This document shows, piece by piece, positions 42,978 to 50,899 of a DNA stretch of 64,000 nucleotides. Source of the DNA: Desulfofalx alkaliphila DSM 12257 (lineage in GTDB: Bacteria > Bacillota > Desulfotomaculia > Desulfotomaculales > Desulfohalotomaculaceae). The position numbers were made by a program, and so were the translations under genes. Where the stretch lies: assembly GCF_000711975.1 (NCBI RefSeq), contig NZ_JONT01000002.1, positions 124,001 through 188,000 on the forward strand, read 5' to 3'. Positions within the stretch are counted from its first letter, which is position 1. Each line of letters begins with the position of its first letter. Under the pieces are notes generated by a model that made no database searches, had not been told where the DNA came from, and saw only the letters and a list, made by a program, of their open reading frames with translations.

Positions 42978-43415
42978 CTATAACGAAAATATTTTTGTGG
43001 GATACCTTAAATCAAACAAATCGGCTATCCACAAAACAACAACAAAGCCGATGATATTAAGCCCTAAGCTGTTCAACAAACTCCACTTTAGGTGCTGGAA
43101 ATAACCAATTTTAATAAAAAACCATTCCACCAATAGAAATACCACCGCCAAACCCACAGTAACAAGCGGTTTTAACAAGCGGTCTTCCGGAACCAGGCGC
43201 TTAAGCAGTATGCCGTTGGCAAAGTTTGCAATGATATAAAACAATGGCACACCGGCCATTGCATACAGTGGCGCCTTATAGCGAAAGGCCCCCAATTGCA
43301 CCAAGGTTACATCCAACATTAAAGTTACCGCCACAGCCGCCAGACCGGCCGGCCAAAGTTTATTAATGCCGGGACTGCGTACTAATAAAAATACCAAGGC
43401 CAATGAAACAAACAT
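42978..43415 (-). CDS. CBO0543-like small membrane protein
   Basis: 145 residues with four to five membrane helices; the pattern LMLDVTLVQLGAFRYK followed by LVEWFFIKIGYF and the ending IADLFDLRYP matches the CBO0543 family of Firmicutes membrane proteins, whose function is unknown. ATG 43415 is the only usual start in frame, but a strong AAGGGGGG site lies too far upstream (about 24 bases), so the real start may be a rare codon upstream or the N terminus may be altered. Terminated by the UUCG hairpin. Confidence 0.6.
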   Translation of the reverse strand: MFVSLALVFLLVRSPGINKLWPAGLAAVAVTLMLDVTLVQLGAFRYKAPLYAMAGVPLFYIIANFANGILLKRLVPEDRLLKPLVTVGLAVVFLLVEWFFIKIGYFQHLKWSLLNSLGLNIIGFVVVLWIADLFDLRYPTKIFSL

Positions 43416-43453
43416 TAGAGCTACCCACGCAAAGGTAACCCCCCTTATCGTCT

Positions 43454-43487
43454 AACACCGACCAAGTGGCTAGGGCGGTGTTTTTTA
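43454..43487 (+). terminator. T-tailed hairpin upstream of the small membrane protein
   Basis: AACACCG (43454-43460) pairs with CGGTGTT (43476-43482) and is followed by T5. There is no plus-strand gene just before it, so it may end readthrough or an untracked short transcript. Confidence 0.5.
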
Positions 43488-43638
43488 TATATAATGTTTA
43501 CTATAAGATACAAAGATATGTAACATAATTGCAGGGAAACTAATGGCATTGTAGAAATTGTTATTTTACTGACACAGGGGCATATCGAGTTTTACTGTTT
43601 TGACTTTATAAATGGCTTTGAAAGGAGTAGTATTAGTT

Positions 43639-43776
43639 TTGGAAAGTCTCTTGTTGATTGCTGTTGGTGCAGCGGCCTTGTACTTGGTTATTAAATTTTT
43701 GGTTGGAATAGTAAGGATGATATTTGGCTTTGCAATTTTAGCAGGGGTGGTGTGGGCTATATTTCAACTTTTATAG
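43639..43776 (+). CDS. Small single-pass or hairpin membrane protein
   Basis: A 45-residue frame starting at TTG 43639 with AAAGGAG 11 bases upstream. It is almost entirely hydrophobic: LLLIAVGAAALYLVIKFLVG, then IVRMIFGFAILAGVVWAIF. No family is recognised. The start of the S1C protease gene is 80 bp downstream and in the same direction, so it may be an accessory membrane peptide of the same operon. Supported by the ribosome binding site and hydrophobic periodicity only. Confidence 0.5.
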   Translation: MESLLLIAVGAAALYLVIKFLVGIVRMIFGFAILAGVVWAIFQLL

Positions 43777-43857
43777 TCCATATGGCGGCAAAACAGAGTG
43801 AAAAGGGCAAATGAAAAGCTGATACCATCACACAGAAAAAGGTTTGGAGCTGTTCTT

Positions 43858-44757
43858 ATGCACAAGGATCGGTTAAATCATAGGGAAGATGAATATGAAT
43901 TTGAATTGGATGAAGATGGACTACCCCCTGAGGACCTGCTGGCCGAAATTGATCCTGATTATCAAGAATATGATGAGCACTATGATGATGAGGATGACGA
44001 TGATTTAGACCATGAAGCGGCAGGCAGATCGCCGTGGGTAAGAATTATTGCTTTTATCACCGCCATGGCCTTTGTGGCAGTGGTGGTGGGAAGCACAGTG
44101 TCGGCTCTAAACTTACCAATGGCTGGGCTGTTGGCTGAGTCCTTGAAGCTAAAAAAAGATATGGACAGTAATATGCTGCATTCGGTGGTGCAGATTAGGA
44201 CAGTGGCCCGCAAGCCCGATGCCATGGCAATTGGCCAAAGTTCCGGTACCGGTTTTAATATTCATCCAAACGGTATAATTGTCACTAACCATCATGTTAT
44301 TGAAGGGGCATTGAACATGGCAGTTACTTTTCCCAATGGACAAATTTACCGTGCCGAAAAATGGATTAGCAGGCCGGAATACGACTTGGCAATAATTAAA
44401 CTGGATGGTAAAGACCTGCCTAAGGTCCCCATAAATTCTGATTTTCCACCGGCATCCGGTGACAGTGTAAGGATTGTCGGCAACCCATTGGGTTATAACA
44501 ATGTGGTGGTTGAGGGCACTGTGGACGGTTATCTTAGGGTTCAAGGGACCTCGGATAAAGTTATAGCCCTGGATGCCCCCATTTACCCCGGCAATAGCGG
44601 CAGCCCGGTATTTGACAGCAGCGGCGCAGTAATAGGTGTTGTTTTTGCCACTGCACGCATCACCCATGAGGGGGAGGAAAGGGTGAGGGGTCTAGCGGTG
44701 CCCATTGAAAAGGTACTTAATTTACAAAGAAATCTGCTCAATGACTGGACCACCTAA
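43858..44757 (+). CDS. Membrane-anchored S1C-type trypsin-like protease without PDZ domain
   Basis: 299 residues from ATG 43858 (TTGGAG upstream); a GTG at 43798 would add 20 basic residues. The N-terminal 60 residues are strongly acidic (DYQEYDEHYDDEDDDDLDHE). A membrane helix follows (WVRIIAFITAMAFVAVVVG) and then a chymotrypsin-fold protease outside the cell. The triad is visible as TNHHVIEG (His), EYDLAIIKL (Asp) and PGNSGSP (Ser). It is related to DegP/HtrA but lacks the C-terminal PDZ domain. It may act in envelope or spore quality control. Confidence 0.83.
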   Translation: MHKDRLNHREDEYEFELDEDGLPPEDLLAEIDPDYQEYDEHYDDEDDDDLDHEAAGRSPWVRIIAFITAMAFVAVVVGSTVSALNLPMAGLLAESLKLKKDMDSNMLHSVVQIRTVARKPDAMAIGQSSGTGFNIHPNGIIVTNHHVIEGALNMAVTFPNGQIYRAEKWISRPEYDLAIIKLDGKDLPKVPINSDFPPASGDSVRIVGNPLGYNNVVVEGTVDGYLRVQGTSDKVIALDAPIYPGNSGSPVFDSSGAVIGVVFATARITHEGEERVRGLAVPIEKVLNLQRNLLNDWTT

Positions 44758-44770
44758 CGGTGTAAACATA

Positions 44771-44820
44771 ATTAAGGCCTGTGCCTAAGTCTAAAGACCG
44801 GCACAGGCCTTAATTTGTTA
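44771..44820 (+). terminator. Strong terminator of the protease gene
   Basis: A perfect 15-bp stem (44771-44785 with 44800-44814, core TTAAGGCCTGTGCC) is followed by TTGTTATTA. Confidence 0.85.
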
Positions 44821-44929
44821 TTAACCGCCTCTTCCCAGGGGTAGCAAACTACATAAAAAATCAAGTAACGCCACCTGGCTTTAAGTAATAGAATGTAGCA
44901 ACTGGATAAAAAAGGGAGTGATGGCAAAT

Positions 44930-45886
44930 ATGGGAATCTTCTCCGGCAGAATTAGAAGGTTGCTGCTACCCTTGGTAATTGTGCTGATATTTGCAGTGTT
45001 ATCAGTCTACAATTACTCAAGGGACCAAGCTGACGTACAGAGGTTAGATGGCTTTAGTTTTATTGTGATGAGTGACAGCCAAGGTTCTTCATCGGGTGTC
45101 AATGAAAAAGTTTTGGGTGCCCTTATGGATAACATTAAGGAGTTATCTAATCAACCGAGATTTATTTTGTTTGCCGGGGATATGGTCCACGGCAACTCAA
45201 AGGATTTGCCCAGGGAACTGGAGCGTTGGAAGAGAATAATGCAAGGGTATACTTATTTTCCGGCCATAGGAAACCATGAGAAGAACGAATCGCTTTTTAG
45301 CAATACCTTTGGCAGTCTACCCAATGATCAGTTACCCGGGTACAGGCGTACGGTCTATTATTTTGATTACGGTAATTCCAGATTTATAGTGTTAAATTCC
45401 ATCCGCCGGGATGCCGCTAGGAATTATGTTGTGGATGCAAATCAGCGGGTCTGGTTGGAAAAATTATTGTCGAGCAGTAATAAAACTCATAACTTTGTCA
45501 TGCTTCATGTTATGCCTTACCCAGTGGGGCGGCATTACGGGAGGGCCTTAGATGCAAACCCAAACGAACGGGATGCCCTGTGGGCAATTTTTGATCGGCA
45601 CAGGGTATCTGCTGTGTTTGTTGGTCACGAGCATAATTACAATCGCCGGCTGGTGGATAGCTCATTTAGCAGTAATTATTATAAATTTTACAATGAGATC
45701 TATCAAATAACCGCAGGGGGAGCAGGGGGGCCTTTGGATTCTGCAGTAAGGGATAAGAGAAATGTGGTGGTTGGGCCGGTTTCAACACATCATTATGTCC
45801 TGGTTGAGGTAAGGGGTGGTTCTGCATCCTTTAGCGTTTTTGATCTTCAAAATAGGCTCATTGACAGTTTCAAAATAGAAAGGTAA
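44930..45886 (+). CDS. Exported calcineurin-like metallophosphoesterase
   Basis: 318 residues from ATG 44930, with AAGGGAG about 11 bases upstream; ATG 44921 is too close to that site. An N-terminal membrane segment (LLLPLVIVLIFAVLSVY) is followed by an extracytoplasmic metallophosphoesterase domain. The metal-binding motifs are MSDSQGSS, LFAGDMVHGN, AIGNHE, LHVMPYP and VGHEHNYNRR, in the right order; the first motif is DSQ instead of DxH. Related enzymes hydrolyse phosphomonoesters or diesters; the substrate is unknown. Confidence 0.82.
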   Translation: MGIFSGRIRRLLLPLVIVLIFAVLSVYNYSRDQADVQRLDGFSFIVMSDSQGSSSGVNEKVLGALMDNIKELSNQPRFILFAGDMVHGNSKDLPRELERWKRIMQGYTYFPAIGNHEKNESLFSNTFGSLPNDQLPGYRRTVYYFDYGNSRFIVLNSIRRDAARNYVVDANQRVWLEKLLSSSNKTHNFVMLHVMPYPVGRHYGRALDANPNERDALWAIFDRHRVSAVFVGHEHNYNRRLVDSSFSSNYYKFYNEIYQITAGGAGGPLDSAVRDKRNVVVGPVSTHHYVLVEVRGGSASFSVFDLQNRLIDSFKIER

Positions 45887-45988
45887 ATTAAACATATTCT
45901 CCTTTGGGCCAAATTAATAAAACAAGAGGATTGTTGGTAATAATGGCAAATAATGATATTATTAACGGTCAAAAGGAGAGTGTTGCTA

Positions 45989-46678
45989 ATGAAGTTATCT
46001 TTCATCGGTCATGCGGGATTTATTATCGAACATCAAGGTGTAAAAATAGCAGTGGACCCCTTTATTACCGGGAATTCCAAGGCAAAAATTAAAGTGTCGG
46101 ATATTAAGGTCGATTATGTACTTGTGAGCCACGGCCACGGTGATCACCTGGGTGATGCCATACAAATTGCCAAAACCTGTAATGCCTTAGTAATTGGTGT
46201 ATTTGAGATTGCTAATTACTGTGCCCGAAAGGGGGCCCGGGCCCACGGCATGCATATTGGCGGCAGTCATCAATTTGGTGACTTTAAGGTTAAATTGACC
46301 ATGGCGCTGCACGGCAGTTCCATTGGAGGGGACAGTGGACCGGCAGAGTATTTAGGTAACCCCTGCGGTTTTCTTATTAGCCTGGATGGTATCACAATAT
46401 ATCACGCCGGAGATACAGGTTTATTTGGTGATATGGAGTTAATTGGCAAACACCACAGTATTGATATGGCCTTATTGCCCATTGGCGATAATTTTACCAT
46501 GGGTATAGATGATGCTGTGGAAGCGGTAAAGATGTTAAAGCCAAAGCTGGCAATACCAATGCACTACAATACCTTTCCGCTAATTGAGCAAAACCCCCTT
46601 GAATTTAAAGAGAAGGTGGAATCCCAAACTGATTCCAAGGTAGTTATTTTGGAGCCCGGTGAGAGTATAAACAATTAA
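45989..46678 (+). CDS. UPF0173 metal-dependent hydrolase (metallo-beta-lactamase fold)
   Basis: 229 residues from ATG 45989 (AAAGGAGAG upstream). The first motif is SHGHGDHLGD, the zinc-binding HxHxDH site; IYHAGDTGLFGDM and LAIPMHYNTFP provide later ligands. It matches the YtkL/UPF0173 family, found in most Firmicutes and of unknown substrate. It follows the phosphoesterase by about 100 bp and has its own strong terminator. Confidence 0.88.
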   Translation: MKLSFIGHAGFIIEHQGVKIAVDPFITGNSKAKIKVSDIKVDYVLVSHGHGDHLGDAIQIAKTCNALVIGVFEIANYCARKGARAHGMHIGGSHQFGDFKVKLTMALHGSSIGGDSGPAEYLGNPCGFLISLDGITIYHAGDTGLFGDMELIGKHHSIDMALLPIGDNFTMGIDDAVEAVKMLKPKLAIPMHYNTFPLIEQNPLEFKEKVESQTDSKVVILEPGESINN

Positions 46679-46710
46679 GGGTACACAAATGTACCCTTAA
46701 TTGTTTATTA
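46669..46710 (+). terminator. Perfect 16-bp terminator hairpin
   Basis: The arms at 46669-46684 and 46691-46706 are perfectly complementary with a 6-base loop; the distal arm is TTGTTT-rich and followed by ATTATTG. The stem includes the hydrolase stop codon. Confidence 0.8.
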
Positions 46711-46859
46711 TTGCCCCAAGTTGCGGCGGCTTACCATTGACTGTGTGTGCTGCCCCGTATTCGGCGCCGCATTTCCTTTTGCACCCAGCCCTGCTAGACC
46801 GGCGGTTTTTGCCGGTATTGCCGGCCACTTACTCTTGGTAGGCCCTATAAATCAGCCCC

Positions 46860-47579
46860 TTATTTCATAGGCCGGTAACTGCGTATTAATTGGTTTGATT
46901 TCTTATCAAGAAAAATGGTACTGAGGATAACTTCAATGCCGGACGGCATGGCTATATTCTTGGCCATTAATTCAGCACCTTGGGTTAAAAGCTGCTCCAG
47001 TGTATAAATAGCCATTGGTGGCAGGTCAACATATAAGACGGCCGGCGGTTTTATAGCTTTAATATCTTCGGCTATCGCAGAAAGACCGAGGTCTTTTAGA
47101 TCTTTATTACCACCTATTTCCGCTCTAATGGTATATACCGCCACCTCTTTGGCGGACAGGCCAAGTTTAATATCAGGGTCCCCGGTTTTATGGGCCAAGA
47201 ATAATTTAAGCTTTTGCCTGGCAAGGGTGGCAGCCACGTCTAAACGGTATTCCACATGAAGAAATATTTGCTGGCCCTGTTTTAGCAGGGGAATTTGCTC
47301 ATTATAACCGGGCACCCTGGTTAAGGCTTCTAAATTACTGCCCAGCCTGGCTATACGTAAGGTTGATTCTGAAGGAACTACATGGCCCCTTAGCTGACCC
47401 AGTGCTAATTCATCCTTGGCTTTAAGCCACAATAAAGCCAAGGGAGGCACCCGGTATTGCATTCTGCCCATGTTATCCCGCATATGGTGAACCCAATTTT
47501 CTAGCCAGTCTTTACCCACCGTCTGTTCGATAAAAGATAGGTTTCTATCCAGTCTATCTAAATTTAATTGATTTTTCAT
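46860..47579 (-). CDS. Hypothetical protein divergent from the lar operon
   Basis: 239 residues, soluble, not recognised. The N-terminal part is helical and charged (QLNLDRLDRNLSFIEQTVGK, WLENWVHHMRDNMGRM); the middle has an LHVEYRLDVAATLARQKLKL segment; the C-terminal part is beta-like with LYVDLPPMAIYTLEQLL. No Cys is present. Codon use is like the neighbours and the reading frame is intact. It shares a 105-bp intergenic region with larE, so coordinated control is possible, but no function is assigned. Confidence 0.65.
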   Translation of the reverse strand: MKNQLNLDRLDRNLSFIEQTVGKDWLENWVHHMRDNMGRMQYRVPPLALLWLKAKDELALGQLRGHVVPSESTLRIARLGSNLEALTRVPGYNEQIPLLKQGQQIFLHVEYRLDVAATLARQKLKLFLAHKTGDPDIKLGLSAKEVAVYTIRAEIGGNKDLKDLGLSAIAEDIKAIKPPAVLYVDLPPMAIYTLEQLLTQGAELMAKNIAMPSGIEVILSTIFLDKKSNQLIRSYRPMK

Positions 47580-47684
47580 TTTTTCACCAACCTTTAATTT
47601 GAGTATATCATAATCAATTAATTTTCTTAACCAAAAACAAATAAGGTGCTATCATATTACAGAAATAACCGGGAAGTGGTCTTA

Positions 47685-48512
47685 TTGACAGATAATAATT
47701 TAATACAAACCAAGGTTGACAGTCTTATTGATATTTTGGAAGGATGCGGCAAGGTGTTGGTATGTTTTTCCGGAGGGGTTGACAGCTCTTTATTAATGGT
47801 TGCCGCCAAAAAGGCACTTGGTAATAACCTGTTGGCTGCAACCGCTGTGTCCGAAACTTTAACTAAAAAAGAAGTGCAGCGGGCTAAAGAGCTGGCACTG
47901 ATGTATGGGGTTGAGCATTTAATAATCAAAACCAATGAATTAGAATACCGGCCATTTATCGAAAATACGGCGGAACGGTGTTATCATTGCAAGTATCTTC
48001 GCCTCAGCAAGCTAAAGGAAGTGGCTGCCGGTAAGGGGATGGTGTTGATTGAGGGTTCAAATGCAGATGATGCCTTTGCTTATCGACCGGGCATGAAGGC
48101 TGTGCAGCATTTTAAGGTGCTCAGTCCGCTAAGGGAGGTAAATTTAACAAAAAAAGAAGTGCGTCATATAGCTAAATTGTGGGGCATACCGACCTGGAAT
48201 GAGCCGTCACAGTCTTGCCTGGCCACCCGGATACCCTATGGTGAAAAAATTACCCTGGAGCGTTTGCAGCTTATTAACAGGGCTGAGGATTTTCTTGAAA
48301 AGCTAGGTTTTACAAATGTGAGGGTGCGGCACCACCGGGATATTGCCAGAATAGAAGTGGCTCCTTCCCAGTTGCATGAATTAGTAAGTAAGGGTAAATA
48401 CATATCTTTACAATTAAAAAAAATGGGTTTTACCTACGTAACGGCAGATCTTGACGGGTTTAACAGCGGTAGCATGGATAGAAAACTAACAAGGACAGAG
48501 GATGGGTTATAA
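47685..48512 (+). CDS. larE: LarE-type ATP-dependent sacrificial sulfur transferase
   Basis: About 275 residues from TTG 47685 (GGGAAGTGG upstream); GTG 47646 is an alternative that adds 13 residues. The PP-loop is CFSGGVDSSLLM near the N terminus. ERCYHCKYLRLSKL carries the Cys residues expected at the family active site, and GSNADD and PSQSCLATRIPYGE follow. LarE adenylates the P2CMN intermediate and donates sulfur in biosynthesis of the nickel-pincer nucleotide. Its stop overlaps larB (TAATG). In L. plantarum the sulfur comes from the LarE Cys itself; clusters have been seen in some LarEs with several Cys, and this one has C-x2-C plus another Cys. Confidence 0.93.
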   Translation: MTDNNLIQTKVDSLIDILEGCGKVLVCFSGGVDSSLLMVAAKKALGNNLLAATAVSETLTKKEVQRAKELALMYGVEHLIIKTNELEYRPFIENTAERCYHCKYLRLSKLKEVAAGKGMVLIEGSNADDAFAYRPGMKAVQHFKVLSPLREVNLTKKEVRHIAKLWGIPTWNEPSQSCLATRIPYGEKITLERLQLINRAEDFLEKLGFTNVRVRHHRDIARIEVAPSQLHELVSKGKYISLQLKKMGFTYVTADLDGFNSGSMDRKLTRTEDGL

Positions 48513-49270
48513 TGTACAAAGAGCAGTTAAAATATCTGTTAGAACAATTACAGCAGGGAAAAACTGATGTGGATACCGTACTGGCAAAAATTATAGACTT
48601 ACCCTATCAAGATTTAGGTTTTGCTAAAATTGACAATCAAAGGGAGTTGCGCAGGGGCTTTCCCGAAGTAATATATTGTGCCGGAAAAACCAGAGACCAG
48701 GTGGCCGGTATATTTGAAAGGATGGCCGAGGGCAGTGATAACATATTGGCCACCAGAGCCACAGAAGAAATGTACCGGGCAGTGGTTCAAAGGGTGCCCG
48801 ATGCCCAGTTTCATCCAATGCCGGGCATCATTACCCTGTGGCGACGGAAATGTAAAGGCATTGGCAACATTGCAGTGGTCTGTGCCGGTACCTCTGACTT
48901 GCCGGTGGCTGAAGAAGCGGCAATTACTGCCCAAATAATGGGCAGCCATGTGGAGCGTTTATACGATGCGGGAGTGGCAGGGCTTCACCGCCTGCTGTTA
49001 AACAGAAAAATACTGGACAATGCCAAGGTATTAGTGGTGGTGGCAGGAATGGAAGGGGCCCTGCCCAGTGTGGTGGGCGGTTTAGTAGACAAGCCGGTGG
49101 TGGCGGTGCCCACCAGTGTGGGTTATGGGGCCAGCTTTAACGGTTTAGCTGCTTTACTGGCAATGCTTAACAGTTGTGTTGCAGGTATAACGGTGGTGAA
49201 CATTGATAACGGTTTTGGCGCCGGTTATGCCGCCGCATTAATTAATAGACTGGGAGAGATTGAACAGTGA
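48512..49270 (+). CDS. larB: LarB, pyridinium-3,5-bisthiocarboxylate cofactor carboxylase
   Basis: 252 residues. The N-terminal helical domain (LKYLLEQLQQGKTDVDTVLA) precedes a PurE-like domain with VVCAGTSDLPVAEEAAITA and GMEGALPSVVGGLVDKPVVAVPTS. LarB carboxylates nicotinic acid adenine dinucleotide and hydrolyses the phosphoanhydride in the first step of nickel-pincer cofactor synthesis. It overlaps larE by one base and larC by four bases, so the three are a coupled unit. Confidence 0.94.
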   Translation: MYKEQLKYLLEQLQQGKTDVDTVLAKIIDLPYQDLGFAKIDNQRELRRGFPEVIYCAGKTRDQVAGIFERMAEGSDNILATRATEEMYRAVVQRVPDAQFHPMPGIITLWRRKCKGIGNIAVVCAGTSDLPVAEEAAITAQIMGSHVERLYDAGVAGLHRLLLNRKILDNAKVLVVVAGMEGALPSVVGGLVDKPVVAVPTSVGYGASFNGLAALLAMLNSCVAGITVVNIDNGFGAGYAAALINRLGEIEQ

Positions 49271-50451
49271 AAATAGCATATTTTGATTGTTTTGCAGGTA
49301 TAGCCGGAGATATGATTGTCGGTGCATTCTTAGACGCAGGTTTGCCCTTTGATAGGTTGGAACAAGAGCTGAAAAAACTAAATTTGACGGGCTGGCAAAT
49401 ATCTGCCCAAAAAATAAAAAAGCACGGTATAACAGGCACCAAGTTTAGCGTAAAGGTTTATCACCATCATTGCCGTCATCATCACCATCGCAACCTGCAG
49501 GACATTGAAGATATTATCCGGCACAGCGATTTTGATGAACCAATCAAAGAAACAGCCTTAAAAATCTTTCAACGCTTAGCAATTGCCGAAGCAAAGGTAC
49601 ATGGCACATCAATAAATGAAATTCATTTTCATGAAGTGGGTGCTGAGGACTCAATTATCGATATAGTGGCTGCTGCCATAGGTTTTCATCATTTAAAAAT
49701 TGACAAGGTAATGGCATCACCATTGACCACCGGCACAGGATTTGTAAAGTGTGCCCATGGAACCATACCCGTACCCGCCCCGGCCACGGTGGAATTATTG
49801 CATGGGGTACCATACCGCCACGGTGACATTGCCGAAGAAATGGTCACCCCCACGGGCGCAGCAGTACTGACCAGCCTGTGTAGCGAATACAGAACAATGC
49901 CGGAAATAATTACCCAGGCAGTGGGCTATGGTGCCGGTGACCGAGAACTGCCGATTCCAAACTTACTGCGGGTCCATATCGGTGAAATAAGCCATGCAAG
50001 CCAAAGGGAACAGGTATGGGTGATAGAAGCCAGCATTGACGATATGAACCCCGAATTTATCAGTGCGGCAACTGAGCAATTGTTAGCGTCAGGGGCCTTA
50101 GATGTATATGTATCCCAGGTACTAATGAAAAAAGGCCGTCCGGGTTTGGTCATTCATGTATTAACCCCCGGGGATATTAGGGAACAATTGGGCCAAATAT
50201 TATTACAGCACACCACAACCATTGGCTACCGCTACTATCCCGTTTGGCGGCAGGTATTACATAGGGAAAAGGTATCGGTAAACACAGCCTATGGATCGGT
50301 GACGGTGAAAGTGGCCATGGAGGGTGAAAAAATAATGAACATTGCCCCTGAATACCGGCAATGTTTGGAACTTGCCAAAACACATAAGGTGCCCCTTAAG
50401 CAGGTTTATAACATGGCGCTAAAAGAGTATTATAGTAAGAAAACAGACTAA
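49267..50451 (+). CDS. larC: LarC, nickel insertion cyclometallase
   Basis: 394 residues in a single frame, starting GTG 49267 within the larB stop. The N-terminal signature is YFDCFAGIAGDMIVGAFLDAGLPF. A His-rich stretch (YHHHCRHHHHRNL, about residues 60-72) is the likely nickel-handling region. The domain boundary needs no frameshift, unlike L. plantarum larC1/larC2, where a programmed shift joins the two parts. LarC inserts nickel using CTP. No LarA-type enzyme is in the window, so the apo-enzyme served lies elsewhere. Confidence 0.94.
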   Translation: MKIAYFDCFAGIAGDMIVGAFLDAGLPFDRLEQELKKLNLTGWQISAQKIKKHGITGTKFSVKVYHHHCRHHHHRNLQDIEDIIRHSDFDEPIKETALKIFQRLAIAEAKVHGTSINEIHFHEVGAEDSIIDIVAAAIGFHHLKIDKVMASPLTTGTGFVKCAHGTIPVPAPATVELLHGVPYRHGDIAEEMVTPTGAAVLTSLCSEYRTMPEIITQAVGYGAGDRELPIPNLLRVHIGEISHASQREQVWVIEASIDDMNPEFISAATEQLLASGALDVYVSQVLMKKGRPGLVIHVLTPGDIREQLGQILLQHTTTIGYRYYPVWRQVLHREKVSVNTAYGSVTVKVAMEGEKIMNIAPEYRQCLELAKTHKVPLKQVYNMALKEYYSKKTD

Positions 50452-50478
50452 GAGCACTGCAAAAGGTGCTCTTTTTGT
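50451..50478 (+). terminator. Terminator of the lar operon
   Basis: AGAGCAC (50451-50457) pairs with GTGCTCT (50466-50472), followed by TTTTTG. Confidence 0.82.
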
Positions 50479-50549
50479 AGTTTTGGCAATATAAAGGAAT
50501 TTAGCATTATTGGTCGAAGAGTATATAAGCAAAATAAAGGGGTGATAAA

Positions 50550-50879
50550 ATGCAACTATACGCTGTTCTTGGGTTGCTATTTGCATTGCTGGTGGCAATG
50601 TTTGCGGTACAGAACTCCACTGCGGTGGACATAAGAATACTGACTTGGAAATTTTCAAACATTTCCTTGGTGCTGGTTATACTTGGAAGTGTTGTGGGGG
50701 GCGCCCTTATTGCATTTCTTTTGGGCTTACCAAAGCAATTGCGCAATATGATTAAAATTAAAGAGTTAAGTGCTCAAAACCAACGTTTGGTGACTGAAGT
50801 AGATCGTCTTACTCAAGAATTAGGGCAGGAAAAAGAAATGGAAGAGCCTAAAGAAGAGAAACCTGTGGTCAATGAGTAA
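50550..50879 (+). CDS. LapA/DUF1049 domain membrane protein
   Basis: 109 residues with two membrane helices (about 2-20 and 40-62) and a coiled-coil C-terminal tail (ELSAQNQRLVTEVDRLTQEL, then a Glu/Lys-rich end). The ALLVAMFAVQNSTAVDIRIL segment is the LapA-domain signature. In Gram-negative bacteria LapA links to LPS assembly; Firmicutes have the domain without LPS, where its role is unclear. Start ATG 50550 follows AGGGGTG. Confidence 0.8.
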   Translation: MQLYAVLGLLFALLVAMFAVQNSTAVDIRILTWKFSNISLVLVILGSVVGGALIAFLLGLPKQLRNMIKIKELSAQNQRLVTEVDRLTQELGQEKEMEEPKEEKPVVNE

Positions 50880-50899
50880 ATGTATGTTTGGATGTGTAT

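Noticed and set aside
46704-46840. Minus-strand frame with a protein-like sequence (AKTAGLAGLGAKGNAAPNT) downstream of the unknown gene at 46860
   Set aside because: No ATG, GTG or TTG start and no ribosome binding site upstream; it overlaps the hydrolase terminator. Could be a gene-tail relic but cannot be supported.
49267-50451. Programmed frameshift in larC as in Lactobacillus plantarum
   Set aside because: The reading frame is continuous over 394 codons, so no shift is needed here.
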